Position numbers and translations under genes: made by a program | Shown: positions 1-9,387 of the stretch, piece by piece | Layout of the letters: each line of letters begins with the position of its first letter | Position numbering within the stretch: position 1 is the first letter of the stretch | DNA from: Psychrobium sp051201665 | Lineage (GTDB): Bacteria > Pseudomonadota > Gammaproteobacteria > Enterobacterales > Psychrobiaceae | DNA length: 64,000 nucleotides | Direction of reading: 5' to 3' | NCBI RefSeq assembly: GCF_051201665.1 | Contig: NZ_CP179210.1 | Location: forward strand, 3,348,001 to 3,412,000 | The notes under the pieces: model-generated | What the model was told of the DNA's origin: nothing | Database searches by the model: none | The model's input: the letters and a program-made list of their open reading frames with translations, nothing else

Positions 1-1857
1 ATATAGAGCTGTTCAAGTTTTACACCAAATTTTGCTGATAACTGCTGTTTAGGTAAATAGGTTAACTCGTCATTGGCGCTAAGTCCTAAGTTAAGTTGCT
101 GCGCCTGCTGCGTGTATAGGCCATCGCGATAGCTATAATTAAATGACATTGGTAATTCAAAGTCATCAAACTGAGCTGAGTAACCGCCAGATAACTCGAG
201 TGCTGATACTTCGATATCAGTGCTGTCTTGAGTCATCGCAGCACATTCCTTAGAAACAGCGCATCGTGTCAATGCATTATCAAACTCACGATAATATCCC
301 TTCAACGATAAATATCCTGCTGTAGTTCGATAGGATAGTCCAATAACCGCTTGATTATTTAATTTTGCCAGTTGTGGGGAGTAAACAGAGATATCCCCAC
401 TAACACCTTGTCTCGCGCCAATAAAGCCATACACAGCACTTGAAAATTGATAGCCTAATTTCAAGTTAAATAACGTATGCTTATCATCCTCTCGTCCAAA
501 AGTACTTTCATCAACATCAAGTATAAAATCATCAAATTTAACCCAACGTACACCAGCATTTACGTCCCACCGTCCACTACGCCAAGTGTCGGTCAAATAA
601 AATGTATTAATACGTGCTTCAAATTCGCTATTTTCAACATCATCTGTAGAGCTTTGTTTCGTCAACAACAGATCTGGGCTAAGTAAATAGTTATCAACAA
701 GCACAGCCTGTTCTAATTCTTCATTTTGATAAGAAAAGCCAAGATTCAGTTGGTGCGCGCCTCTTTGTTGCTCCATGTCCATCTTAAAGCCAGAAGAGAC
801 AAAACTAGATTCGACCAAACTTTTGTTTATTAATTGGTTACCTACTGGATTATCTTCGTAAATAGAGAGAACAGGCGCTACAAAATTAATGCCGAAATCG
901 CCTATTCCGTCAGTTTGATAATTCTTAATATCACCGCGACGGTAATAAACATCAGTCGTGATTTTTTCACCTGCCAATAAGGATGTTTGATGACGAATTC
1001 CTAACAGTAAATCATCGCCACTTGTATAATCACCACGTGTTGCACTATATCGATATCTCGGACGCTCATTAACATCGTCACCACTAATTCCAATGTAAGA
1101 TTCGTCATTTTGGTAATCTTTATAGTGAAGCATTAACTGTGTTATTTGGTTATTCTTTCCGTTATTAACCCGACTTATTTCATGCATTTTGAGTAAAACC
1201 TCATTGGCATCAAACTCACCTTTATCACCGTTACTAAATTGACGATGAGAGTCTTGCATACGCTTGTTTACATACAAACGATGTCCAAAGTTTGCTTTCT
1301 CACTTCCATGATCTAATACCAATCCTCGTTGGTTTAACGAACCTAAAGTTAAGGCCAAATTTGCACTATCGGCAATTTGGGGGCCATTTCCAACAATACT
1401 CGCGACAGTCGACGACGGTAACGCCATATAATCTAATGACTGAACATTATGTTCACCGCTAAATAGAACTGGCGTAATATTTTTTCGACCGCTTAAATAA
1501 TAAGGTAGTGCATTCCAATTAAGGTTGTCGCTGATTAAAGACACATCATGAGTTAACAGGTCACTATGGTGAGATATTAAAGGATTTGGATCATTAGGCA
1601 TTCTGTGTATTGCAAAAATACCGGGAAGCTGATTTAGAACTCTCGCAATATCACTATATAACAATGGTTCAACGGCTTGTTTGGTCGTTTTCTTTATTTT
1701 TTGTTTCTTATTTTTTATCAACGAAATTGGTTTTTTAATCAATGAAATTGTTTTCGGCTCTTCCTGCGCAATCGCACTGCCAACAAAGCTCATGCCGACA
1801 GCCATAGCGACCAGTGTTTTTCTAGCGTGAAAAAAAGAGTCATTCATTGTTGTCATA
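1..1857 (-). CDS. TonB-dependent outer-membrane receptor (3' end beyond window)
   Basis: Reverse-strand frame open from an ATG at 1857 to the window edge, 619 codons visible, so the C-terminus is missing. The product starts with a signal peptide (MNDSFFHARKTLVAMAVGMS, cleavage probably after SAIA), then a Lys-rich linker, then a plug-like segment around residues 65-160 (LLYSDIARVLNQLPGIFAI). After that come many alternating aromatic/polar strands typical of an outer-membrane beta-barrel (LNLGFSYQNEELEQ, WDVNAGVRWVKFDDF, GYLSLKGYYREFDNA). The barrel style is that of TonB-dependent receptors of Alteromonadales. No ligand can be assigned, and the usual plug motif of siderophore receptors (IRG) is not obvious, so the plug is divergent. 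I saw no Fur-like box upstream. Confidence 0.75.
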
Positions 1858-2189
1858 CTTTAATTACCTTCCCTTTAAATAGGCATTCATGATGCCTAGT
1901 AATGCATGTTCCTCTGACAATTAAATACCTTTAATTTCTTTGGTTTCAAACATTTTAAACGCTTAACAATACAAGAGCGTGTCAATTTAGTTCTATCTTC
2001 CCAACACTAACAACATTTTCATTAAAATTCGACCTTTGACGATAAATAGCCATAACAAAAGTTTCACATAGTGTGCCTAAAGTTCACAGTTTTCAAAGTA
2101 AACCAATCTTATTTACCGCATAAGTAAATAAATACTGAAGCAACAGCACTTTTTTGCGACAATGTGAAAAATTTTTAAGGCATCCCAAT
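1858..2189. promoter_or_regulatory. Divergent intergenic region, receptor gene / rlmG
   Basis: AT-rich 332-base gap between two divergently transcribed genes, so it must hold both promoters. I see no clear operator palindrome, riboswitch or small gene. The rlmG ribosome-binding site (AAGG, 2177-2180) lies at its right end. Confidence 0.4.
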
Positions 2190-3320
2190 ATGATGAACAC
2201 TATTCTAAATATAAATTCTCAAGAATTACTACTAAATCGATTCCCTAAATCCAATGATAAAAATCTCCAAGCTTGGGATTCTGCGGATGAGTATGTCTTA
2301 CAACACATTGCAGAGCTTAACTTAGACTCTGCCAATATACTGATTATTAATGATACTTTTGGTACCTTAGCGTGTGCATTAAATGCATATACACTTCATT
2401 GGCAATCTGACTCTCACATAGCAAAATGTGCCGTTGAACAAAATCTTGAAGACAATCAATTAACACCTAACATTACGTTTCTTGATAGCCTTACATTGCC
2501 TGCGACAGCGCCTGATATTGTGCTAATTAAATTACCAAAAAGTAATGCAATGCTTGAGCAACAGCTTCATCAGATTAACCAAGTGATGACACCAAATACG
2601 CAAGTGATTGGATTGGCCAAAGCAAAAGATGTTCACACTTCAGGTTTGAAATTGTTTCAAAAGTATATTGGTGAAACAACAACATCATTGGCTAAAAAGA
2701 AGTCTCGTCTAATTTTTGCTAAACCAACAGTCAGTAAATTTGATGATAATGCGGAAAAGCTTGTAAGTTGGCCTCTTGAAGGAACAGAAGTCACCATTTC
2801 AAATCATGCTGGTGTATTTGCCAATACCCAACTCGATATCGGTGCACGCTTAATGCTAGAGAATATTCCTAACAATCTAGATGATGGATACGCCATTGAT
2901 TTGGGCTGTGGCAACGGTGTTTTAGGCTTAATGGTGGCACATGAAAATCCTCAAGTGACAGTACGCTTTACTGATGAGTCTTACATGGCTGTAGCAAGTG
3001 CTCGACTTAACTGCGAAAACGCATTTGATGATCAGGATCGCTTTGAATTTGATTGGCATGACTGTTTAAGCAACTACGACTATGACCAAGCTGACTTGAT
3101 TATTTGTAATCCTCCATTTCACCAGCTAAAAACAGTGACCGATCATATCGCATGGCAAATGTTTAATGATGCATTTCGAACGTTGAAACACGGTGGAAAA
3201 CTTCGTATTGTTGGTAATCGTCATTTAGGTTATCACATCAAGTTACAACGAATTTTTGACAACTGCACCACGATTGCGTCAAATAGCAAATTTGTCATTC
3301 TAGAAGCAACGAAACCATAG
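2190..3320 (+). CDS. rlmG: 23S rRNA (guanine-1835-N2)-methyltransferase RlmG
   Basis: 376-residue SAM-dependent methyltransferase expected to modify G1835 of 23S rRNA. The C-terminal half has the class I MTase signature: the SAM-binding loop AIDLGCGNGVLGLM and the catalytic NPPFH motif in LIICNPPFHQLK, typical of N2-guanine methyltransferases. The N-terminal half is the degenerate duplicated MTase-like domain found in RlmG/RsmC. I place the start at the ATG at 2190, which has AAGG nine bases upstream. An in-frame TTG at 2154 has no better support. It is the first gene of a co-directional group with the lipoprotein (7-base gap) and the cyclophilin. Confidence 0.9.
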   Translation: MMNTILNINSQELLLNRFPKSNDKNLQAWDSADEYVLQHIAELNLDSANILIINDTFGTLACALNAYTLHWQSDSHIAKCAVEQNLEDNQLTPNITFLDSLTLPATAPDIVLIKLPKSNAMLEQQLHQINQVMTPNTQVIGLAKAKDVHTSGLKLFQKYIGETTTSLAKKKSRLIFAKPTVSKFDDNAEKLVSWPLEGTEVTISNHAGVFANTQLDIGARLMLENIPNNLDDGYAIDLGCGNGVLGLMVAHENPQVTVRFTDESYMAVASARLNCENAFDDQDRFEFDWHDCLSNYDYDQADLIICNPPFHQLKTVTDHIAWQMFNDAFRTLKHGGKLRIVGNRHLGYHIKLQRIFDNCTTIASNSKFVILEATKP

Positions 3321-3327
3321 GTCTACC

Positions 3328-3888
3328 ATGAGAAAACTACTCTTTGTTGGTGCGTTATTGACGATGATTGCTGGCTGTAGTAACGCACCAAGCCATTTTA
3401 TCATCAACACGGCGCCTGCGATAAGTTCTAACAGTCCAGTCGTAAAGAACATTGCTATCAACGTTGTTGATCCCCGTTCGCGTCAAGCTATTTTACGGTT
3501 AACTGACGCCGGAAAACATTCCTACCTATCGTCTAATATTCCGACGGCAGAACTTGTCAAACAAGGCTTTGGTGATCATATCCGCCAGCAACTTGCTATT
3601 GGTACAAATCCAAATAGCAGCTCAGCACTATCTATAACAATAGATAAAATGGCGCTAAAGTTAGATCAAAGCGTCGTTAGTTACGAAACGCAAAGCTTAA
3701 TTGTATTTAATATTGCAATTAATAACGGAACTAAAATACTTAATAAAACATTTAAACGCCAAGGCACAAGCAAAGGTCCTTTAAAAGCCGATATAGCGGT
3801 ACTCGAACGCGAATTCAGTGCACTGTTAGTACAAATATACAATGATATAAGTAACGATTCGCAAGTTAGATCATACTTAGCAATGTAG
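3328..3888 (+). CDS. YajG-like lipoprotein
   Basis: 186-residue predicted lipoprotein. The signal peptide MRKLLFVGALLTMIAGC ends in a lipobox (IAGC), giving a lipidated Cys at residue 17. The rest resembles the YajG family: an N-terminal beta-rich segment (VVKNIAINVVDPRSRQ), a conserved LRLTDAGKHSYLSS stretch and a C-terminal FSALLVQIYNDISND helix. Function is unknown for the family. It lies 7 bases after rlmG and 11 before the cyclophilin, so the three are probably co-transcribed. In other gammaproteobacteria YajG is usually near ampG, and an ampG lies about 1.3 kb downstream here on the other strand, which supports the assignment. Confidence 0.7.
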   Translation: MRKLLFVGALLTMIAGCSNAPSHFIINTAPAISSNSPVVKNIAINVVDPRSRQAILRLTDAGKHSYLSSNIPTAELVKQGFGDHIRQQLAIGTNPNSSSALSITIDKMALKLDQSVVSYETQSLIVFNIAINNGTKILNKTFKRQGTSKGPLKADIAVLEREFSALLVQIYNDISNDSQVRSYLAM

Positions 3889-3899
3889 GGAGTTTGATA

Positions 3900-4550
3900 A
3901 TGAATCTGAGATTGCTCTTTATTACGTTACTATTATCCGTGTCTCTTGGCCTACCGCTAGTTGCCAAAGAGTTAAAAACAACAACAGATGCGATTGATCT
4001 GCGCCAACAGTATCGTGGTAGTGACATCCAACCAGATAATGGATTTCCACAAGTAAAATTAATCACGAGTATGGGCGATATTGTTGTTGAATTAAATCGA
4101 GAGCGAGCGCCAGTTACCGTCAATAATTTTTTATGGCTAACCAAAAATAAAGAATTCGACAATACTATTTTTCACCGCATAGTGAAAAACTTCGTTGTTC
4201 AAGGCGGTGGCGTACTACCAAGTATGGTTCAAAAACCTGATGACTATCTTATAGTTAACGAATCGGGTAATGGATTAACCAATGATTACGGTACCATAGC
4301 AATGGCTCGTGAAACTGAAGCGCATTCTGCATCTCGACAGTTTTATTTCAATTTAAAACCTGACGGAAACAACAATTTAAATCCCAACTCTCGCAGATGG
4401 GGCTATACTGTTTTTGGAGAGGTAATAAATGGAATTGAAGTGTTAGAGAAGATGAATCAGGTTTATGTTGGCTCTGATTCTAAAAAAGGTTGGGACAATG
4501 TTCCTCTTACAAAAATATATTTAAAGAGTGCAACGATAATCGCGCAGTAA
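3900..4550 (+). CDS. Periplasmic cyclophilin-type peptidyl-prolyl isomerase
   Basis: 216-residue cyclophilin with an N-terminal signal peptide (MNLRLLFITLLLSVSLGLPLVA). It is therefore PpiA-like: periplasmic cis-trans isomerisation of prolyl bonds in exported proteins. Catalytic-domain motifs are visible: FDNTIFHRIVKNFVVQGGG (the FHR...FxxQGG signature), GTIAMARETEAHSASRQFYFNL (the MAR...S.QFF motif) and GYTVFGEVINGIEVLEKM. The start is ATG 3900, preceded by GGGAG. An earlier TTG at 3894 would add two residues only. The usual active-site tryptophan loop is shortened, as in other bacterial cyclophilins. Confidence 0.85.
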   Translation: MNLRLLFITLLLSVSLGLPLVAKELKTTTDAIDLRQQYRGSDIQPDNGFPQVKLITSMGDIVVELNRERAPVTVNNFLWLTKNKEFDNTIFHRIVKNFVVQGGGVLPSMVQKPDDYLIVNESGNGLTNDYGTIAMARETEAHSASRQFYFNLKPDGNNNLNPNSRRWGYTVFGEVINGIEVLEKMNQVYVGSDSKKGWDNVPLTKIYLKSATIIAQ

Positions 4551-4605
4551 TGTCGATGAGTCAGCGAGGAAGATTTATCGCGCAAGCAGCCAAGGGAGAG
4601 AATAA

Positions 4606-4947
4606 TTGAGTATATATATTTTGACACCCGAACTGTTTATAAAACAAAAAGCACAACAACTAGCCTACGTCGTCAATCAATTGATGGAACGAGCAATCCC
4701 ATTCTCAGAAGTGCATATTATTGTTTGGGATATATTAGAAGAATGGAATAGGCTCGATAAAGATGACACTGACACGTTAAGTGATTTTGAACGCGTTTTT
4801 TGGCATCTGTTTTATACAATACAGTTTGAATCCGAAGGTGATTTAGCAAATAATAAACATCTACGTTTATCAATTAGTAAATGCTGTCAATACCTTAAGC
4901 AGCCAGAATTATCGCCTCCACAAGGTTGTGTTGGCGTGAGACCTTAA
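4606..4947 (+). CDS. Conserved small hypothetical protein
   Basis: 113 residues, starting at TTG 4606 behind a good GGGAGAG ribosome-binding site. No ATG start is available near it. The protein is soluble and acidic, with a tryptophan-rich middle (VHIIVWDILEEWNRLDKDD, DFERVFWHLFYTIQF). There is no signal peptide, membrane segment or motif I recognise. It ends 12 bases before a strong hairpin terminator, so it is probably the last gene of the rlmG group. Coding potential is supported by the RBS and by codon use like its neighbours. Confidence 0.6.
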   Translation: MSIYILTPELFIKQKAQQLAYVVNQLMERAIPFSEVHIIVWDILEEWNRLDKDDTDTLSDFERVFWHLFYTIQFESEGDLANNKHLRLSISKCCQYLKQPELSPPQGCVGVRP

Positions 4948-4958
4948 AAAGTATTGAG

Positions 4959-5002
4959 CAATAAAAAAACGCGATCATCAATGATAATCGCGTTTTTTAT
5001 TG
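4959..5002. terminator. Rho-independent terminator
   Basis: Near-perfect inverted repeat with stem ACGCGAT/ATCGCGT extended by A6-7/T6 and a short loop. It has a T-tract on both strands, so it is probably bidirectional. It closes the rlmG-side operon and could also stop read-through from ampG. Confidence 0.8.
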
Positions 5003-5019
5003 CCTGTCAGAGCTATTTA

Positions 5020-5178
5020 ATACCAATTGCATTAAATATTTGCCCACTTGTACTTGTTAAAATTAACTAAAATGGCGTTGCTCTCAATCCTAATAGCCAG
5101 CTATTAGTCAATCGAGCGCCTTGTTTTAGCTGATTTTCTCTACGCACAACAAGATCACTTACTTAATGCAATTGGTAT
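5020..5178 (-). repeat. Family A palindromic repeat, copy 1
   Basis: 159-bp element with 16-bp perfect terminal inverted repeats, ATACCAATTGCATTAA and its complement. It is almost identical to copies at 7104, 37615, 39856, 46470 and 62478. It contains an internal palindrome, CTAATAGCCAGCTATTAG on this strand. It is non-coding and MITE-like. Strand is given relative to the copy at 7104, taken as forward. Confidence 0.9.
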
Positions 5179-5214
5179 AACTTGTATGGTTTTTAAGTCC
5201 AATAGTTTATTTGT

Positions 5215-6465
5215 TTATGCTGACTTTTCTAATTCTTTGTCATGCCACGGTGCAACTTTCAGTAACATTAACATGCCTGGAATTGCCAAACCAACACATA
5301 AAAAGTAGAAGCCAGTCCAGCCAATTTGCTCAACAATAAGACCAGTTGAAGCATTAGCAAAGGTTCTAGGTAAGGCAGTTAACGCACTAAATAAGGCAAA
5401 CTGCGTTGCTGCAAATGTCGGGTTGGTTTGCTTAGCCATAAAAGCGACAAATGCAGCGGTGCCCAAACCCACACCGAGATATTCAAACCCCATCGCAAAT
5501 GCCAATGCATAAACGTTGTTTCCAATTTCGGCAAGAGCGGCAAACCCAAGAATACTAATGATTTGAACAAACCCAAATAACCATAAGGCACGACTGATAC
5601 TTAATTTAAGCATCACTATGCCGCCAACAGCTAATCCAACCATCATGGCAATCAAGCCAGCACTTTTTGCGACAACGCCAATTTCAGTTTTAGTGAATCC
5701 CATGTCAATAAAAAATGGGGTTTGTAGCGCAGTAGCCATGCTATCGCCCAGTTTATAAAGCACTAGAAATAGCAAAATAAACAACGCACTCTTCAAGCCT
5801 TCGCGATTAATAAAATCTTTAAAAGGCAGGACAACTGCATCTTTAATACTTTTAGGCGCATTGTGTTCAATATGAGCTTCCTTGATACACAAGGTGACAC
5901 CAACACCAATGAACATAAATGCTGCGACAATGATAAAGACAGTATTCCACGGCATATGATCGGCAAGAATAAACGCTAGAGAACCAGGTATTAGACCTGA
6001 CACACGATAGGCTTGTACATTGAGTGAGTTACCAAGACCTAATTCTTGATCTGACAAAAGCTCCCGTCGATAGGCATCGATAACAATATCTTGGCTAGCG
6101 CTAAAAAACGCCACCGCTGCCGCTAGATAAGCCACAGACCATATATTCATGGTTGGATCGATAAATCCAAATGCAGCAATGGACACTAATAACGTAATTT
6201 GTGTGACTAACATCCAGCCACGTCGCCGCCCTAGAAATGGAAAACTAAACCGATCAAGCGCTGGTGACCAAACGAACTTCCACACATAAGGAATGCCAAT
6301 CAATGAAAATAAACCGATTTCTGTGAGGCTAACACCTTCGTCACGCAACCACCCTGGTACTAGCTGATATAAAACAAACAGCGGTAAACCAGAACTAAAT
6401 CCAGTAAAAATACAAATGAGCATGCGGCGATTAAATATCGCCTCTTTCATCGACAACTTGGTCAT
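5215..6465 (-). CDS. ampG: AmpG-like muropeptide MFS permease
   Basis: 416-residue inner-membrane transporter of the major facilitator superfamily with about 12-14 hydrophobic segments. It starts MTKLSMKEAIFNRRMLICIF. The region GFSSGLPLFVLYQLVPGWLRDEGVSLTEIGLFSLIGIPYVWKFVWSP is the AmpG family hallmark, followed by DRF..PFLGRRRGWM, the loop 2-3 motif. AmpG imports anhydro-muropeptides for cell-wall recycling. The C-terminal end is shorter than E. coli AmpG, as in many Alteromonadales. A yajQ homologue lies 14 bases upstream on the same strand, so they are probably co-transcribed. Confidence 0.85.
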   Translation of the reverse strand: MTKLSMKEAIFNRRMLICIFTGFSSGLPLFVLYQLVPGWLRDEGVSLTEIGLFSLIGIPYVWKFVWSPALDRFSFPFLGRRRGWMLVTQITLLVSIAAFGFIDPTMNIWSVAYLAAAVAFFSASQDIVIDAYRRELLSDQELGLGNSLNVQAYRVSGLIPGSLAFILADHMPWNTVFIIVAAFMFIGVGVTLCIKEAHIEHNAPKSIKDAVVLPFKDFINREGLKSALFILLFLVLYKLGDSMATALQTPFFIDMGFTKTEIGVVAKSAGLIAMMVGLAVGGIVMLKLSISRALWLFGFVQIISILGFAALAEIGNNVYALAFAMGFEYLGVGLGTAAFVAFMAKQTNPTFAATQFALFSALTALPRTFANASTGLIVEQIGWTGFYFLCVGLAIPGMLMLLKVAPWHDKELEKSA

Positions 6466-6479
6466 TAATGGCCTTGAAT

Positions 6480-6965
6480 CTAGTCTCTAAAGTTTTCGAA
6501 TTGGAACGGTTGCTCTGCATCACTTTGACGTATTAATGCCATAACCGCTTGCAAATCATCACGCTTCTTACCGGTGACTCTTAGTTTTTCACCTTGAATA
6601 GCCACTTGCACTTTAATCTTAGAGGCTTTGATTTCTTTCACTAGCTTCTTCGCCACTAGTGATTCAATACCCTCTTTAAACTTCACATTACTCGAAAATG
6701 TCTTGCCTGTATGTGTCGGTTTTTCATCGACTTCCATCGCTAGGGTATCAACATTGCGACGTACAAGGTTTGCCCTAAAAATATCAAGCATTTGATTAAT
6801 TTGAAAATCATCTTCGGCTTTTAATACGGCAACTTCACCATTTAATTCAAAGCTTGCTTCTTTACCACGAAAATCAAAACGGGTTGCTAATTCTCTATTT
6901 GAATTATCAACGGCATTTCTTACTTCGGTAATTTCTATTTCTGATACGACATCAAATGATGGCAT
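6480..6965 (-). CDS. yajQ: YajQ family nucleotide-binding protein
   Basis: 161-residue protein with a typical YajQ start, MPSFDVVSEIEITEVRNAVD, then NRELATRFDFRGKEASFEL. The start is taken at ATG 6965 because all family members begin MPSFD; a further upstream start at 6980 would add five unrelated residues. Two ferredoxin-like repeats are expected. Homologues bind nucleotides (cyclic-di-GMP in Xanthomonas), but the role here is not known. It sits directly upstream of ampG. Confidence 0.92.
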   Translation of the reverse strand: MPSFDVVSEIEITEVRNAVDNSNRELATRFDFRGKEASFELNGEVAVLKAEDDFQINQMLDIFRANLVRRNVDTLAMEVDEKPTHTGKTFSSNVKFKEGIESLVAKKLVKEIKASKIKVQVAIQGEKLRVTGKKRDDLQAVMALIRQSDAEQPFQFENFRD

Positions 6966-7103
6966 GGACTGCTCCAACAATTGTTAACAATTAATCACGA
7001 GATATTAGCAGTTTTAACCTGAATAAACAGTGGCTAAATTTACTATAAAACTAATTGTTATCAATTACCTTGTGATAAAGTAGTGTTAGCTCAAATTTTA
7101 CTT

Positions 7104-7262
7104 ATACCAATTGCATTAAGTAAGTGATCTTGTTGTGCGTAGAGAAAATCAGCTAAAACAAGGCGCTCGATTGACTAATAGCTGGCTATTAGGATTGAGA
7201 GCAACGCCATTTTAGTTAATTTTAACAAGTACAAGTGGGCAAATATTTAATGCAATTGGTAT
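7104..7262 (+). repeat. Family A palindromic repeat, copy 2
   Basis: 159 bp with 16-bp terminal inverted repeats, the forward reference copy. Its last 28 bases are read in frame with the downstream VanZ-like gene, so a GTG and an ATG inside the repeat could serve as alternative starts. Confidence 0.9.
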
Positions 7263-7282
7263 TAAAGAACAAAGGAAACAAC

Positions 7283-7666
7283 TTGGCGTCATTTATCTCA
7301 ACCCTATGGCACAGTCGTGCATTTTCACTATCGATTCTCACTATCTCGATATTAGTCTTCTCATATTTATTTTTTAGCCAACAGAGCTTGCCGCACAATA
7401 TTCCAAATTCAGATAAATACGGTCACATCATCGTTTTTTTCTGTCTTAGTGTATTGATGTACAAATGCTTTAACATTTCGCGTATTTGGCAGGTTTTGAT
7501 ATTAGTTTCTTACGGTATCGCTGTAGAATGTGTTCAATATTTCATTCCTTATCGCTCAGGTGGTCTTGATGATGTAGCCGCTGACACACTGGGTGTTGCT
7601 TTATTTTATCTACTTACCTTAAGCCCCAAATTTAAAGCTATATTTAACCAAAAGACACATGATTAG
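7283..7666 (+). CDS. VanZ-like membrane protein
   Basis: 127-residue membrane protein of the VanZ-like family. Core motif: NSDKYGHIIVFFCLSVLMY (the D-K-x-x-H signature), followed by GIAVECVQYFIPYR..GLDDVAADTLGV, which matches the E-x-x-Q...R...D-x-x-A-N/D-x-x-G pattern. About four hydrophobic helices. I choose TTG 7283 because AAAGGA lies about seven bases upstream. The frame is open further back into the family A repeat, so a GTG at 7235 or an ATG at 7250 would add repeat-encoded residues (MGKYLMQL). The gene overlaps panE by 8 bases, suggesting translational coupling. Function of the family outside glycopeptide resistance is unknown. Confidence 0.75.
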   Translation: MASFISTLWHSRAFSLSILTISILVFSYLFFSQQSLPHNIPNSDKYGHIIVFFCLSVLMYKCFNISRIWQVLILVSYGIAVECVQYFIPYRSGGLDDVAADTLGVALFYLLTLSPKFKAIFNQKTHD

Positions 7667-8585
7667 TCCTTTAATACAAGATAAACATGTTGTAAAGCAT
7701 ATCGCCATCCTAGGTCATGGCGCTATCGGATTATTATGGGCTCATTCGTTAGTTGCTTTAGGCCATCGAGTGACGCTGCTAAGCCACCGTCTTATTCTGC
7801 CACCAAGCAAACAGCAATTTGTTACTCGTGATGGTAAGGAACTAATTAATCATCTAATTTTTAGCCATAACTTTCCTGAATCTGTTGATCTCGTTCTAGT
7901 AACGACCAAGGCTTATCAAGTTCAATCTGCCCTATTACCTCATTTACATAAAATTTCTGTTCCTATTATGCTACTACATAACGGCATGGGGGCAATTGAT
8001 ACCCTAGCCATTGATAGTCAACATCAAGTTATATTGGCCACGACGACACACGGCGCGTTAAAAAACCACAATACATTGACTCATACAGGAGTAGGTAACA
8101 CCATCATCGGAAATTACCAGAACACTGAAGAAGGACTTCTGGAAGAATGGCAACAGTTATTAAACAATGCATTACCAAGTGTTGAAACGCATTCAAACAT
8201 TCGACAACCTCTGTTGTTAAAGCTAGCTATCAATTGCGTTATTAATCCATTAACCGCAATCCATCAGTGTAAAAATGGCGAATTGCTCAACAGTGATTTT
8301 CAGCCTCAAATAGATAAACTAATCGCAGAATTACAGCAAGTTATTAGTAAACTCGATAATGATTGGCCCCATGATGAGATCTCATTAAAGAAGATGATTA
8401 TGGCTGTTGCTAGAGCCACCGCTGATAACTATTCATCAATGGCACAAGATGTTAAATATCAGCGACGGACTGAAATTGATTTCATTAATGGCTATTTAAT
8501 ATCGAAAGGTCGTCAACTAGATATTAATTTAATAGAAAATAGTAAATTAATCGCCACATTAACCAAAAACCACTTAAGCCAATAA
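7659..8585 (+). CDS. panE: 2-dehydropantoate 2-reductase (ketopantoate reductase)
   Basis: 308-residue NADPH-dependent enzyme of pantothenate synthesis, reducing ketopantoate to pantoate. The N-terminal Rossmann loop is HIAILGHGAIGLLWAHSLVALGH (GxGxxG). The substrate-binding and catalytic region includes VTTKAYQVQSAL (K of the VKAYQ motif) and LLLKLAINCVINPLTAI (K and N of the C-terminal helical domain). The usual C-terminal E-D/YING signature appears as TEIDFINGYLISKGRQL. It overlaps the VanZ-like gene by 8 bases. Confidence 0.88.
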   Translation: MISPLIQDKHVVKHIAILGHGAIGLLWAHSLVALGHRVTLLSHRLILPPSKQQFVTRDGKELINHLIFSHNFPESVDLVLVTTKAYQVQSALLPHLHKISVPIMLLHNGMGAIDTLAIDSQHQVILATTTHGALKNHNTLTHTGVGNTIIGNYQNTEEGLLEEWQQLLNNALPSVETHSNIRQPLLLKLAINCVINPLTAIHQCKNGELLNSDFQPQIDKLIAELQQVISKLDNDWPHDEISLKKMIMAVARATADNYSSMAQDVKYQRRTEIDFINGYLISKGRQLDINLIENSKLIATLTKNHLSQ

Positions 8586-8604
8586 ACTATCAAAAGTCGA
8601 CACT

Positions 8605-8706
8605 ATGAAGATAAAACGTATCGGGCGTATCGCAATGTATATCAGTTTATGTATATTTTTATTAAGTATATATCTTTATTTTAGAGCGCCAATACGAAAC
8701 CATTGA
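8605..8706 (+). CDS. Possible 33-residue single-pass membrane peptide
   Basis: Short ORF (ATG 8605 to TGA 8706) in the 130-base gap after panE. The peptide begins with a basic patch (MKIKRIGRIAM), then one hydrophobic helix (YISLCIFLLSIYLYF), then a basic tail. This is the usual look of small inner-membrane proteins. The ribosome-binding site is weak. It fills the gap almost exactly up to the convergent lipoprotein gene. Coding status is uncertain. Confidence 0.35.
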   Translation: MKIKRIGRIAMYISLCIFLLSIYLYFRAPIRNH

Positions 8707-8715
8707 TAACTATTT

Positions 8716-9294
8716 TTAAGAACAGCTAGGTATCTTCTCCAAGGCACCACTCATATCTACCAGCTCTAAATCTTCGGTGAATATAAAAAACTCTTCGTCT
8801 TTTTCAAGCTTTACATAAATATTAAGTTTTGAATCGTTGATTGAAAAGTTTTCATCGCGACATGCTGACTCAACTTTAAGCCCAAAACTTCCTGCACCGT
8901 CATCAGAATTTTCCCGATATTTTTTAACGGCTTGCTGCCCATTGTACATAGTCAACGCATCTTCTTTAGACAGTTGCAATATGGTCATGTTGTCCCCTTG
9001 TGCTACTTCCTTAGCCAGTTCAGGAGGTAATTGATAATTGGGACTTACTTGCACTAAAAATTGATGTTTAAAACTGTTTTTTGCATCTTTCGCCTTAAAG
9101 CCAAAATCAACAATAAGGTCTCCGGTGCGAACTTTCATTCCATGCGGCACTTTAACTGCCACTACTAATTCTCTCGGATCAAACTCAAGCGGGCTAAAGT
9201 TCATCATTTTGTACATAGTAGATAATGGAATGCTGGTACAGGCGGTAATAAAAAGTGTTGCTGCGACTAAGATAAGTCCTTTTAGGTTTTTCAT
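8716..9294 (-). CDS. Hypothetical lipoprotein
   Basis: 192-residue predicted lipoprotein: signal MKNLKGLILVAATLFITAC with lipobox ITAC (Cys19). The mature part is mostly beta-strand and polar, with three further cysteines including a CRDE and a C-terminal PSCS. No family I can name; similar lipoproteins of unknown function are common in Alteromonadales. It is transcribed alone, convergent with panE and 93 bases downstream of the helicase gene. Hydrophobic residues near the mature N-terminus (SIPLSTMYKMMNFSPLEF) might help membrane contact. Confidence 0.7.
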   Translation of the reverse strand: MKNLKGLILVAATLFITACTSIPLSTMYKMMNFSPLEFDPRELVVAVKVPHGMKVRTGDLIVDFGFKAKDAKNSFKHQFLVQVSPNYQLPPELAKEVAQGDNMTILQLSKEDALTMYNGQQAVKKYRENSDDGAGSFGLKVESACRDENFSINDSKLNIYVKLEKDEEFFIFTEDLELVDMSGALEKIPSCS

Positions 9295-9387
9295 CTAACT
9301 GTTCTCTCATTAAATATGGTGAAACGATACGACTCACAAAGAATAATATCGTTCCACATATTTAAGAGGAGTCATAAAAAACTAGTT

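Noticed and set aside
477..686. Open frame on the plus strand inside the TonB receptor gene
   Set aside because: Antisense to a long coherent receptor frame with signal peptide and barrel strands. No RBS or known motif.
1858..2189. Fur box in front of the TonB receptor gene
   Set aside because: No stretch resembling the 19-bp GATAATGAT-type palindrome; only general AT-richness.
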